A stretch of 64,000 nt of DNA from CAZVKN01 sp964627035 (GCA_964627035.1 CAZVKN010000002.1:62001-126000), one strand, 5' to 3'. Shown: positions 1-8,017, numbered from the stretch's first letter. The notes: generated by a model from the sequence alone, not told the origin. Translations and numbers: made by a program.

Positions 1-633
1 ACCATATCAGGCGGCAGGTCAGCCGGAGTTGAGATTCATCGCTTTGACAGCCTTCGACTCGTCAATAACATCATCAGTGACAACCGCTACGGCATCGTCA
101 ACCGTCACTGGAACCGACCGACCGTTGAGTATTGCGATGTTTACGGCAACCGCAGTGGTGATTACATAGATTGTGAGCCGGGGGAGGGCTCAATATCGGT
201 CACTCCTCGCTTCATTGATCCCCGCAATGACAACTATCGTCTTGCATGGAACTCGCCCTGCATTGACGCAGGTGACCCGGCTTCACCGCATGATCCGGAC
301 AGCACACGAGCTGACATCGGCGCATTCTACCGTGATCGGAACCTGAGCGTATCGGACGCGCCGACAGTTCCGGATCAGTTCAGAGTAACAGCATCGCCGA
401 ATCCGTTCAACAGCACTGTAACGGTTCAATTCACTCTGACTCACTCAGAGACTGCTCGGTTAACAATCTATGACCTACAAGGACGGAAAATCCAATCACA
501 ACGAGAGACCTTCACAGCAGGGGTCGGAAAGATAACGGTTAGCGGTGAATTGCTGGGCAGTGCGGGTGTCTATTTTGCGCGCCTGTCTGCTGGAGATCAG
601 GTAGGAACAGTTAAGTTGGTGTATGTGCCGTAG
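1..633 (+). CDS. C-terminal part of a secreted beta-helix protein with type IX sorting domain
   Basis: The reading frame is open from base 1 and ends at TAG 631-633, so the start lies outside the window. The first 100 or so residues look like right-handed parallel beta-helix turns (repeated N-x-I and Y-C-D-V-Y patterns) followed by the phrase SPCIDAGDP, which commonly closes such repeats. The last 80 residues are a type IX secretion C-terminal domain with SPNPFNS, then YDLQGRKI and a final G-x-V-K-L-V strand. It should be exported to the cell surface or medium. The substrate or binding partner cannot be told. The same architecture occurs in full at 18155-21421. Confidence 0.85.
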   Translation, partial: TISGGRSAGVEIHRFDSLRLVNNIISDNRYGIVNRHWNRPTVEYCDVYGNRSGDYIDCEPGEGSISVTPRFIDPRNDNYRLAWNSPCIDAGDPASPHDPDSTRADIGAFYRDRNLSVSDAPTVPDQFRVTASPNPFNSTVTVQFTLTHSETARLTIYDLQGRKIQSQRETFTAGVGKITVSGELLGSAGVYFARLSAGDQVGTVKLVYVP

Positions 634-635
634 GA

Positions 636-835
636 AATTCACAACAGATGAAACGGATTAAGCAGATTAAAGCGGGGATGGCGGACATTCTTGTCCGTCT
701 GCATGGACAGGAATGAGTTCTTTGATTTATTCAGAAAACCTTCGCGTCATTCCCACGAAGGTGGGAATCCAGTCCTACATTGACTTTCTGGATTCCCGTT
801 TACACGAGAATGACGAAAGATATCAAACTACTTAA
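636..835. repeat. Intergenic repeat block (families M, F, E)
   Basis: Three unrelated repeat types sit end to end in a 350-base gene-free stretch. At 638-668 is the M type (ATTCACAAC then AAACGGATTAA), directly after the stop codon. At 688-730 is the F type, a GACATTCTTGTCC hairpin followed by GAATGAGTTCTTTGATTTAT, which recurs near 2370 and 6440. At 747-814 is a full E unit: a GTCATTCCC hairpin ending GAATCCAG, a spacer, then CTGGATTCCC ending GAATGACG, so its outer ends are complementary. From 835 to the promoter at 926 I see nothing further. Confidence 0.8.
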
Positions 836-925
836 TATTTCAGTGAACTCATCCCCGTCCTCTCTTGCAGGAGCAACAATATCCCAACTCACCCGTCAAA
901 AGAACGCATGAGACAAGAGTTGCGC

Positions 926-954
926 TTGTCATCTGTTATTATTAAATTTATACT
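926..954 (+). promoter_or_regulatory. Sigma70-type promoter for the exported protein at 984
   Basis: TTGTCA at 926-931 and TATACT at 949-954 are separated by exactly 17 bases. Transcription would begin near 961, leaving a leader of about 23 bases before the ATG at 984. Confidence 0.55.
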
Positions 955-983
955 CTGCTACAATCTGTTACTGTTTTCAACAC

Positions 984-1523
984 ATGTTAAACAAAACTAT
1001 TCTATTCCAAGTAAGAAGAGTCTTGGTTGTGGTCAGCATAGTTGCAGCCGGATTTGTTCTGTCAGTACAGAAAGCTGCGGGTTGCTGGGGACCTATTGCA
1101 ATTGAGAAATTGATCAGTGAGAGCTCCGTTATAGTAGTTGGAGAAGTAACCAAGATTATTAATTCTCCAAATACTCCATCACCGGAAAATGACGCAATGG
1201 TAACGGGGGAGAAGCGACTAATCCAAAGACCTACAATGCAAGACACTGCATATATTACAGTGTCAAGAGTATTCAAAAACACATTACCGGACACGAAAAT
1301 CGGAATCGGTGACCGAATTCCATTGACGGTAATTGCTTCAGACAGCGCATTTTGGACTTCTATAATAATTTTCGATCACCCAAAGCCAATAGGAACGTTC
1401 GGTATTTGGATTATTGAGTTCAAAAACAACAAATACTATGCTTTTCATCCTACGACTTTGCAGCCATTAGCAAATGAGGAAGAAATCGTGAATATCATTA
1501 ACAATCAGAAAAATAATCCATAA
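984..1523 (+). CDS. Small exported protein of unknown function
   Basis: A 179-residue protein with a signal peptide: basic N-terminus, hydrophobic core around residues 13-28 (VLVVVSIVAAGFVLSV) and likely cleavage before the first cysteine region AAGCWGP. The mature part has a beta-rich stretch (SSVIVVGEVTKI) typical of small secreted beta-barrel domains and no catalytic motif I recognise. It stands alone with its own promoter at 926-954 and faces the phage-like module, whose last gene ends 38 bases beyond its stop. I do not recognise a family; it is not clearly a phage gene, given its strand and promoter. Confidence 0.7.
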   Translation: MLNKTILFQVRRVLVVVSIVAAGFVLSVQKAAGCWGPIAIEKLISESSVIVVGEVTKIINSPNTPSPENDAMVTGEKRLIQRPTMQDTAYITVSRVFKNTLPDTKIGIGDRIPLTVIASDSAFWTSIIIFDHPKPIGTFGIWIIEFKNNKYYAFHPTTLQPLANEEEIVNIINNQKNNP

Positions 1524-1560
1524 CATCCTTCTTCCTTTCCCACGTTCTAACATTCTAACT

Positions 1561-1995
1561 TCAGATCAACTCACGTAGCCAGTCCATATCTATATTCGGG
1601 CAGGTGCGGTTGTCGCCGGACAGCTCATAGTGACCGATCAGCTCTGCATCGGGATACTCTTTCCTCAATCGCCGGATCAGATTGGTCACAGTCTCAAATT
1701 GATGCATCGTGAACTGCTTTTTTCCAATGAGACAGATGCCGATGCTGCTGCTGTTGTATCCTTTCGCATGTGCACCGATTACTTCCATCGGTCTCCCGAT
1801 CTGCGCAGTTCCATCCAACCAGAATTGAGGTTGCTTTAATTTGAACACTTCCTCTGTCGGATATCCGTTCATAATCACATAATGATACCCGATCCGGTCG
1901 TACCCACACTTGCGATGCCACTCGTCGATCAACGCAACGTTCCCGTAAGGTGAGTCGCTGCAATGAAGTATAATTCGATTAATATTTCTCGTCAT
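1561..1995 (-). CDS. N-acetylmuramoyl-L-alanine amidase, phage endolysin type
   Basis: This 144-residue protein belongs to the Amidase_2/PGRP fold (T7-lysozyme-like), which cuts the amide bond between N-acetylmuramic acid and the peptide stem of peptidoglycan. The zinc ligands can be read: His in LHCSDSPYGN, His in ELIGHYEL and Cys in NRTCPN. GAHAKGYNSSSIGICLIG is the usual core strand region. I chose ATG at 1995 (MTRNINRI); the frame extends upstream but that part overlaps the gene before it. There is no signal peptide, so release probably relies on the holin-like protein encoded just upstream. It is the last gene of the minus-strand phage module. Confidence 0.9.
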   Translation of the reverse strand: MTRNINRIILHCSDSPYGNVALIDEWHRKCGYDRIGYHYVIMNGYPTEEVFKLKQPQFWLDGTAQIGRPMEVIGAHAKGYNSSSIGICLIGKKQFTMHQFETVTNLIRRLRKEYPDAELIGHYELSGDNRTCPNIDMDWLRELI

Positions 1996-2006
1996 GTCGT
2001 TGTCCT

Positions 2007-2240
2007 CTATTGAATAAACAGCTTGAACAGAGCAACCGCGATACCGACCGCAAGGCTCGCCATGACACCCCAAAGCCTGTATTCACGCCGTTCTATCTTG
2101 ACTCTGAATGCGCTGTTTCTATCCACCTTGTGAGTCAATCCATCGTGACCGTTGCCGTTGAGCATCCTGTAGATGTTTTTAACATCATCTTTCACCTCTT
2201 TGACATTATCGTGGATCATCTGTATTAGTTCGTTATTCAT
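2007..2240 (-). CDS. Holin-like small membrane protein
   Basis: A 77-residue protein starting at ATG 2240. The N-terminal half is a charged helix with the heptad-like stretch DNVKEVKDDVKNIYRML, and the C-terminus is one transmembrane segment, WGVMASLAVGIAVALFKLFI. This is the layout of XhlA-type lysis accessory proteins and some phage holins. Its stop lies 11 bases before the amidase start, which supports a lysis role. A longer reading from TTG at 2270 is possible but would begin within a repeat. The function is inferred from layout and position, not from a diagnostic motif. Confidence 0.65.
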   Translation of the reverse strand: MNNELIQMIHDNVKEVKDDVKNIYRMLNGNGHDGLTHKVDRNSAFRVKIERREYRLWGVMASLAVGIAVALFKLFIQ

Positions 2241-2270
2241 GGTTTGTTGATTTGTGTGATTTTCAATCAA

Positions 2271-2498
2271 GTCATTGCGAATCCACGTAGTGGGTGAAGC
2301 AATCTCTTCGTATTATGTAAGAGATTGCTTCGTCAATCCTTTCCTCGCAATGACAGAAGTCCATGCAGAGCGGACAGAAATGAGTTCTTTGATTTATTAC
2401 TGATTTCGTTATTCCCGTGCCGTGTGGCATTGGCTACTTGTTGCCAATGTTTCTTTATTAATGAAACACGGGCAATGAATAGCCCGTGCCACCCAAAG
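2271..2498. repeat. Intergenic repeat block (families C, F, D) inside the phage module
   Basis: 2271-2355 is a C unit: GTCATTGCGA, GAAGCAATCTC, a short spacer, GAGATTGCTTCGTC and CTCGCAATGAC, forming nested inverted repeats. 2358-2399 is an F unit with GAATGAGTTCTTTGATTTAT-like sequence (one base changed). 2413-2492 is a D unit (CCGTGTGGCAT ... GCCCGTGCCAC). The same families occur between ordinary chromosomal genes, so they are host repeats sitting inside the phage gene cluster. Confidence 0.8.
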
Positions 2499-2798
2499 TC
2501 ACTCCCCTTCAGACAAAAACCGATACCCATTCACCTCAAGGAATTCATCAAAATCCATCCCACTCCCCGTCGAGCAAGCAATGCAGTACAATCTATCCGA
2601 AAGATCGTACTCGCCCCAGATTGCGCCGGCGTAAGCTACAACTGTTGTCGTGTCTGCGAGTGTGCATAGTTGAACTGTCGCCACGTCAGCAGGAGCTTCA
2701 TGCACTTCATTGTTCGAATAGATAAAAAACGTCTGCGCATCCTCGGTCAAACCTATTAGTGGCAACATTAAGATCAATATTGTAACTACATATCTCAT
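2499..2798 (-). CDS. Small exported protein in the phage module
   Basis: A 99-residue protein with a clear signal peptide (MRYVVTILILMLPLIGLTED). The mature part has four cysteines, two of them in YCIACSTGSG, and an acidic C-terminus ending in FLSEGE. It begins at ATG 2798, overlapping the stop of the preceding gene by four bases, so the two are likely translated together. I do not recognise a family. Exported proteins are unusual between phage structural and lysis genes; it may be a cargo gene or a virion-associated protein of unknown role. Confidence 0.7.
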   Translation of the reverse strand: MRYVVTILILMLPLIGLTEDAQTFFIYSNNEVHEAPADVATVQLCTLADTTTVVAYAGAIWGEYDLSDRLYCIACSTGSGMDFDEFLEVNGYRFLSEGE

Positions 2799-3598
2799 TG
2801 GTATAACCTGTATTTTCGGTTCAGATAGCTGCGAATCCGCTTCACATCAGCAGAAGACAGCTTGCTTCCGTCACAAAGGATGTATTCAGCGAGATAACCA
2901 CCGATGTAGTTCGTCCAACTGATTGAGCCGAAGTAATCCATCTTCCACGATTTTCCACTATAACCTGTCGCAACTCCGTCAACAGTCCCGTTCCAAAATC
3001 GGTTGAGGTTGTCGCCTTCAGCCTGAAACTCCAGAAGACCATAAGAAGTAGTCGGTTGAGTAACACCTGTCATCGTTCTGTACACACCTCCGTCGCTTCT
3101 CATGTCCAGCGATCCGGCTCCGGTTTGGCGTATCATCGTGTCGTTCACATCTCCATCCGCAAAAATGAATGCACGCTCATAGGTCGTGCTGGTGAACAGG
3201 ATCACTATGAAGTGATGAGGTGACGACAACGTAACAGCACCGTCTGAAAGTTGATAAGTATCATCAACCTCATCAAACTGCAGAGCAGGACGACCGTTGA
3301 TTTGGTTGATGTTGTACAGAGCACGTTTGGAGGCGCTCGGCGGCTGCCCGTCACTTCCGTTGCCGGATCTATCTGTCCACAGCGAACATTGACCGGACGC
3401 ATCGGTATAAACTCCGCTTGACGCATCCCACCAGATCTGAACCACATCGCTTCCAAGTTTTGCAGGGGTCCATTCGAGCGCTGTCTCTGTCCCCAAATCC
3501 CGTTGGATTCGACCCCACGAACTATCTCGTCCCCACTTTCCCGAACCTGACAGGACGATCAGGAAGATAAATAGTGTTACTATCTTTACTGTTCGCAT
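2795..3598 (-). CDS. LamG/concanavalin-like exported protein
   Basis: This 267-residue protein starts at ATG 3598, read as MRTVKIVTLFIFLIVLSGSG, an obvious signal peptide. The rest resembles a LamG or concanavalin-A-like beta-sandwich: WDASSG, SLWTDRSGNG, INGRPALQFD, a central strand-rich part and the ending SSADVKRIRSYLNRKYRL, a closing helix I know from such domains in FCB-group proteins and phage-associated adhesins. It probably binds glycans or other cell-surface ligands. It overlaps both neighbours slightly and forms a tight trio of signal-peptide genes with them. Confidence 0.75.
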   Translation of the reverse strand: MRTVKIVTLFIFLIVLSGSGKWGRDSSWGRIQRDLGTETALEWTPAKLGSDVVQIWWDASSGVYTDASGQCSLWTDRSGNGSDGQPPSASKRALYNINQINGRPALQFDEVDDTYQLSDGAVTLSSPHHFIVILFTSTTYERAFIFADGDVNDTMIRQTGAGSLDMRSDGGVYRTMTGVTQPTTSYGLLEFQAEGDNLNRFWNGTVDGVATGYSGKSWKMDYFGSISWTNYIGGYLAEYILCDGSKLSSADVKRIRSYLNRKYRLYQ

Positions 3599-4116
3599 AT
3601 CAACTTCCACTCAACTTCAAACGTGTCATCAACAGTGGTTGCGAAAACCATGCGCACATACCCGCCCACAAATAGCCGCAAGGGATACAGGTAGTAACGG
3701 TTGGTGTCTTCCAACGGTTCAAATCGCCAGTTGCCGTACTGGTAATGCGTGAACGTTCCGGAGTCTATGAAGACATTGGATGAGTCCGCATTCCAGAACT
3801 CGGTTGCGGTGGTGTCGTATATCTGCTCAAAGTATGCGTCACTCAACTGTGCTGTATCGCCTTGAACAGAGGTCAACAGCAATGCCAGCGTGAACGACTC
3901 CGGATTGTACTGACGGATATTATGGTTGTCTCCATCTGATGCGTTCGGCGAATATCCGACCTGCAGCCAAGATGTGGTGTATCCACCTGATGTTCCTTTG
4001 ACCGTGTCAACTCCGGTCATGATTTTGGGCATGGTGGTCAGCAGACCGGTAACATCCTGCCCGAATGCCGGTATGACTGCGACAAATATCAGCAATGCTA
4101 TGATTAGTTGTTTCAT
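3586..4116 (-). CDS. Exported protein of unknown function in the phage module
   Basis: A 176-residue protein with the signal peptide MKQLIIALLIFVAVIPAFGQ. The mature part is rich in aromatic and threonine residues and beta-strand patterns (GNWRFEPL, YYLYPLRLFVGGYVRMVF, DTFEVEWKLICEQ), suggesting a beta-sandwich. Its 3' end overlaps the start of the LamG-like gene by 13 bases. The family is unknown to me. Its place directly after the prohead protease is where head decoration or tail genes would be expected, but the signal peptide argues against an ordinary virion protein. Confidence 0.7.
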   Translation of the reverse strand: MKQLIIALLIFVAVIPAFGQDVTGLLTTMPKIMTGVDTVKGTSGGYTTSWLQVGYSPNASDGDNHNIRQYNPESFTLALLLTSVQGDTAQLSDAYFEQIYDTTATEFWNADSSNVFIDSGTFTHYQYGNWRFEPLEDTNRYYLYPLRLFVGGYVRMVFATTVDDTFEVEWKLICEQ

Positions 4117-4139
4117 TGATATATCTCCTTGAATAGTTG

Positions 4140-4292
4140 TATTCCGTCATTCCCGCTCAGGCGGGAATCCAGTTATATCGTGTGGCACGGGTTACTTGTT
4201 ACCTGTGTATCATTACTTAAAGAAACATGGGCAACGAGTAGCCCATGCCACACGGATTCCATCTGTTTAATTCGTTCAATCCGTTGTGAATT
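4140..4292. repeat. Repeat block (families E, D, M) overlapping a phage gene end
   Basis: 4143-4172 is a half E unit (CATTCCCGC ... GCGGGAATCCAG). 4177-4254 is a D unit with GTGTGGCACGGG and CCCATGCCACACGG ends. 4262-4291 is an M unit. On the minus strand the M unit reads ATTCACAACGGATTGAACG and contains the TGA stop of the protease gene, so the last residues FTTD of that protein are coded by repeat sequence. Confidence 0.8.
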
Positions 4293-4974
4293 CCCTCTCC
4301 TCAGGAATCCCGCGATAGACAATCCCTCCAAAACGGAAGCGAGGCATATTGTCCTTTTGGTGAATCATCGCTTCAGACAGCTCGAATCCGGTGCCGGGTT
4401 GAGCACCTCTGTACACAAACGATCCTTCCGTCACCCGGAGCACATCATCGTAATGGAAGTAGCACAGTTGTCCGTCATACTCTCGTCCCGGTATATGTTC
4501 ACAACGACGAATGTCATTGTCACAGATAACACAGGTCGGTTTGCGGAAAGTGAATCCCAATGAAGCTTCGCTGTAGATGCCTCCATCAATTGAAACCCGC
4601 AGGTCTTCCGCATTGGAATGATTCTTCATCCAGTAGAATTTCGGCACTATGTATGTGATGTCGCTGTCAGTGTCATGCTCAAGCTCACCACCGAAGAACC
4701 GAGCAATTCCAAGCGTGTCCTTTCGATGACCGATCAAAGCCGGAGCACCCTGAACCAGTTCAAGCAGCTTGCTCATGTCTTCGGAGCGGAATCGTCCGAA
4801 ACCCGCATCCACAGCATCTCCTGCGAGCCTGCACCGACGAACATAGACGTCCTTTGCCGTGACTTTCATCAGCGGTGGATTTGGCAGGCTGTTGATAGCC
4901 TCAATATCCGATTTCAGCACCTGAGTCTGTGCAGGCAGCAACACGCCTGAAAGTTCTCTGTATATCCAGTCCAT
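4276..4974 (-). CDS. Prohead (head maturation) protease-like protein
   Basis: A 232-residue protein between the portal gene and the exported trio, where HK97-type phages carry the prohead protease that trims capsid subunits before DNA packaging. The sequence fits that family by length and pattern: ALIGHRKDTLGIARFFGGE near residue 80 with the likely catalytic His, and SIDGGIYSEASLGFTF near residue 130, where the family has a Ser in a beta strand. An inserted C-x2-C-x6-C-x-H motif (CVICDNDIRRCEHIPG) looks like a zinc site. The call rests on position and these motifs. Its stop codon is contributed by an intergenic repeat. Confidence 0.7.
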   Translation of the reverse strand: MDWIYRELSGVLLPAQTQVLKSDIEAINSLPNPPLMKVTAKDVYVRRCRLAGDAVDAGFGRFRSEDMSKLLELVQGAPALIGHRKDTLGIARFFGGELEHDTDSDITYIVPKFYWMKNHSNAEDLRVSIDGGIYSEASLGFTFRKPTCVICDNDIRRCEHIPGREYDGQLCYFHYDDVLRVTEGSFVYRGAQPGTGFELSEAMIHQKDNMPRFRFGGIVYRGIPEEREFTTD

Positions 4975-4994
4975 CTGTTTGTCTCCTTTTAAAT

Positions 4995-5058
4995 TGTCAT
5001 TCCTGCGAAGGCAGGAATCCAGTCTTAAATCCGTTTAATCCGTTCAATTCGTTGTGAA
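4995..5058. repeat. Half E unit and M unit between phage genes
   Basis: 4998-5025 is a GTCATTCCTGC ... GCAGGAATCCAGTC hairpin. 5028-5055 is an M unit whose minus-strand reading, ATTCACAACGAATTGAACGG, begins eight bases after the portal stop codon. Confidence 0.8.
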
Positions 5059-5062
5059 TCTC

Positions 5063-6370
5063 TTACCCCGTCGCTCTCTGATAACCCATCTCCCTCGCTC
5101 CCTCATCTTTCGAGATGTAGCCGTTCTTTACTTTCATATCTATGTTCTGTAGTTCGATACTGTGCGTCTTCGCCCTATCCAACCGGAACGGGTCGGGATG
5201 CGAATCGAAACTGTGCTTAACTGATGCTTTGACTCCTCGCAGTTGCAGCTCAAGATTGCTGATCCAATTAACCAAATCAGCTCCCGACTTCTGATGCGAT
5301 GCCACAATCTGCATTAACAGGTCGTATTGCGACCGCATCCAATTACGCGCATTCTTGTGAGATCTGCCGAGCACCCAAGGATACAACCGCAGCCCGGTGA
5401 TGACATCCTCGATGACCTGCTCGCGGTTTAGCCTCCATGCAGCCTGATGTCCGGTCTGACCGACAACCGTCACTTCAACATCACTCCAGGTGAATATGTT
5501 GTCGTCCGGTTCAAGGAACTGAAATTCTTTGACCACATCATTGAAATACTGATTCGCTCGTGAAGCATATCCGTTATCTTCTTCCCAGTCAAATTGAGTC
5601 GGACGGGAAACCTTGACTTGAAGTCTGGGGGTGCCCGAATTGTGACTCGAACGCGCCATATCCTCAAGCATCATCTGTTCAACCTCAGTGACAAACGGGA
5701 TGCAGGCAAGAGGTTCAACACCGGACGGATTGGACAGATCCGATCCTATCACACCATAAAAGAACAGGTCAGGATCGAATTTCTCCTTGTTGTCATCTTC
5801 ATCGGTGACATAAGGAATCCAACCGCGCTTGCTATGCTCCCATGAAACCGTGAAGGGATCAATGTAGCGGAAATGATCCACAGACTTGCCGTCCGCACTC
5901 AGTACCGCTTCTCCCGCAAATCGCCCGGTTGTGAACAGCTCGAGGAAATAGCCTTCCGTCAATTTAACCAATCCCGAACCGCGTCCATACGGCATTTCGA
6001 GTATCCGACGGTCAAGATCGTTGAGCAGTTTAACGGCTTGCTGCCGTTCCTCGCTGTTGCCCTCAACCGTTTGCGTCATCTTAGTTGCGCACAGCCTGAC
6101 CCACGCCCAGATACCGGATGAAAGAATCGGGATATTATCACGCATCCATCGGTAGAAATCACCTTGATTGCTACCGCTATAGTAGAACGGACGCGAACCG
6201 TAGCTTGTCATGGTTCGTCTTAATGCCCTCGGCTGCCAATTCCTTCGCGGTGTGTATGGGGTTGCCTCAGTCGGTGCGACCGTCGGTCCCGATGCGAGGT
6301 TCGTTCCTCCACGCACTTTGATTAGACGATCAAGTACTGCACCTCGTTTACGTTTTTTCCAAAGCTGCAT
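5063..6370 (-). CDS. Phage portal protein
   Basis: A 435-residue protein of the size and layout of tailed-phage portals, the dodecameric ring at one capsid vertex through which DNA enters. The N-terminus is basic and disordered (QLWKKRKRGAVLDRLIKV); the core has DFYRWMRDNIPILSSGIW, the typical D-N-P-I-x-x-x-I-x-x portal helix; then DPFTVSWEH, and a long helical C-terminal half including ARNWMRSQYDLLMQIVASHQ. The C-terminal IDMKVKNGYISKDEGAREMGY is the usual portal tail where a helix is followed by an G-Y-I-S/D-E-A-R motif. It lies between terminase and protease as in HK97-type modules. Confidence 0.88.
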   Translation of the reverse strand: MQLWKKRKRGAVLDRLIKVRGGTNLASGPTVAPTEATPYTPRRNWQPRALRRTMTSYGSRPFYYSGSNQGDFYRWMRDNIPILSSGIWAWVRLCATKMTQTVEGNSEERQQAVKLLNDLDRRILEMPYGRGSGLVKLTEGYFLELFTTGRFAGEAVLSADGKSVDHFRYIDPFTVSWEHSKRGWIPYVTDEDDNKEKFDPDLFFYGVIGSDLSNPSGVEPLACIPFVTEVEQMMLEDMARSSHNSGTPRLQVKVSRPTQFDWEEDNGYASRANQYFNDVVKEFQFLEPDDNIFTWSDVEVTVVGQTGHQAAWRLNREQVIEDVITGLRLYPWVLGRSHKNARNWMRSQYDLLMQIVASHQKSGADLVNWISNLELQLRGVKASVKHSFDSHPDPFRLDRAKTHSIELQNIDMKVKNGYISKDEGAREMGYQRATG

Positions 6371-6404
6371 TTATGTCTCCTTGATTTTTTGTTGGTGTAA
6401 TTAT

Positions 6405-6700
6405 CCAATGGGGAGCAGCGACATTCCTGTCGCTGTAGCGGGAACAGGAATGAGTTCTTTGATTTATCATCTATTTTGTCATTCTGGTGAAAGCCAGAAT
6501 CCAGTAAATAATTGGAATCACTGGATTCCCGCCTGCGCGGGAATGACGTGAATGGGCAAATTTATGAATATTTCAAAGGTCTCATTCTTGTCCATGTTTT
6601 GCCGACAGGAATGTCGGCACTCCCCGATACATTTGTTTAATCAGTTCAATCCGTTGTGAATCCGGCACGGGAATCACAAAATCACCTAATCACAAAATCA
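6405..6700. repeat. Large repeat block (F, E, F, M, and a GGTGATTTTGTGATT tandem) within the phage module
   Basis: This 327-base gene-free gap (6371-6697) is almost all repeats. 6413-6470 is an F unit with GAATGAGTTCTTTGATTTAT. 6478-6551 is a complete E unit with complementary outer ends. 6586-6628 is a second F-type hairpin (CCGACAGGAATGTCGG). 6629-6662 is an M unit. 6669-6700 holds AATCACAAAATCACC twice; read on the minus strand it supplies the TGA stop of the terminase gene. A similar AATCACAAAATCAC stretch precedes the methyltransferase at 17493. Confidence 0.8.
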
Positions 6701-8017
6701 CCTCGGCAATCCCACCACCTGCGCCTTCGACCAGCCGCCTCGTTTCAGTTCAATCAGATTGATTATCAGATACCTGAGCGCATCAACAGCGTGGTCATGT
6801 TCACCGTCCTTGAGTGGTTTATCCTTGCCGCTGTCCCAACGATAGTGTCGGATATGATGCAGGCTTTTGGGTGCTGTCGGTGAAAATCGCAGATTTACAC
6901 GTCCTGCAGCATCTTTCAACTGAGATTTCAACAGATCAATGCCGGTCATGATCTCAGATTTGCGATATCTGATCTTGAATTCGCGCTGTTTCAACCGCTC
7001 AACTGCTGATATACCGCTGTCCGTCATCGCAGCACCAGCAGGATCACATCCACTCCACTCTACGTCATCCTCCCTGATTCCGTGCTTCCTGTCAACATTT
7101 CTGATAGCTACGATCATCTCATCGACAGTCGCATCGTAACCTTCCCATTCGTCGAATAGTGTCAGCGATCCGTCCGGTGACCGATGCACCCACACCACAT
7201 ATGGATGGCGGTAGCCGAAATCTATCCCGCGGTAACTCTTGCCCGAATCACGCCTCCACTTGAATGGAATTGACAGAAGGTGCAATTGCGGATCATACTC
7301 ATCGAACACACGATTTGACAGAACATCAAAATCAATCTCATACTCCTGGCGCCAACGGTTTTCCGATAGTCCACGCTTCGCTTCTATCTCCCATGCTTCA
7401 TCTCTTTCAGGATGCTCTTTCCAATGGAGCGTCTGTTTCCCAAAGCCGTTATCGTCGTTGAACAGGCTGTAAAAGATATTGTCCGTTCCGTTTGGTGTGG
7501 ATACACCGATAAAACTTCCACCGGAATCAATCGCAGGCTTCAACGCTGTCCAGATTCCTTCCGAGTACGGTGTGAAAGCCATCTCATCCCAGAAAACACA
7601 AGTTGGGCTGTGCATTCGAGGTGCTGATTCGGTAGCAGGCAGCGCAATAATTCTCGTTTGGGACGGAAAAACCACCTCTTCGCTCTTTACTTTTATATCC
7701 GTGTGATCCGGTAGATTTTTAATCATTATTTTGAGCCGTTTTATCAATTCTCCACTGTCACGCTTTCCTTTTGACAGCAGCAGATATATACCCGGATCAT
7801 CGTACAGCGCACGGAACAGGATATATGCTGACACCGTCCAGGTTGCCATCATTTGGCGCGACTTGGCGACCATTAAAATACGGTGTTCCGCAAGAACATT
7901 TACCAACTCCCGTGTAAACTGATAATCGGGAAACGGCTTAACACCCCCAACAGCATCCAAAGTGCAGACGCTTGATCTTACCCACTTCCAAACTGTCTCA
8001 GCGTCAATCATAAGCAT
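6698..8017 (-). CDS. Terminase large subunit
   Basis: The 439-residue DNA-packaging motor and nuclease. N-terminal ATPase: the Walker A position reads AKSRQMMATWTVS (a variant lacking the usual G-K-S/T), and Walker B is TCVFWDEMAF. SGGSFIGVSTPNGTDNIFY is the coupling motif region. C-terminal RNase-H-like nuclease: GIDFGYRHPYVVW near residue 245, SGCDPAG in the middle and DHAVDALRY at the end, giving the acidic triad. No small subunit is recognisable nearby. It is followed on the minus strand by the portal gene after a 327-base repeat block; its stop codon lies inside a repeat. Confidence 0.9.
   Translation of the reverse strand: MLMIDAETVWKWVRSSVCTLDAVGGVKPFPDYQFTRELVNVLAEHRILMVAKSRQMMATWTVSAYILFRALYDDPGIYLLLSKGKRDSGELIKRLKIMIKNLPDHTDIKVKSEEVVFPSQTRIIALPATESAPRMHSPTCVFWDEMAFTPYSEGIWTALKPAIDSGGSFIGVSTPNGTDNIFYSLFNDDNGFGKQTLHWKEHPERDEAWEIEAKRGLSENRWRQEYEIDFDVLSNRVFDEYDPQLHLLSIPFKWRRDSGKSYRGIDFGYRHPYVVWVHRSPDGSLTLFDEWEGYDATVDEMIVAIRNVDRKHGIREDDVEWSGCDPAGAAMTDSGISAVERLKQREFKIRYRKSEIMTGIDLLKSQLKDAAGRVNLRFSPTAPKSLHHIRHYRWDSGKDKPLKDGEHDHAVDALRYLIINLIELKRGGWSKAQVVGLPR

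Noticed and set aside
1694..1963. Alternative frames within the amidase and similar overlapping frames throughout
   Set aside because: They lie inside strongly supported genes in other frames and lack motifs or start sites.
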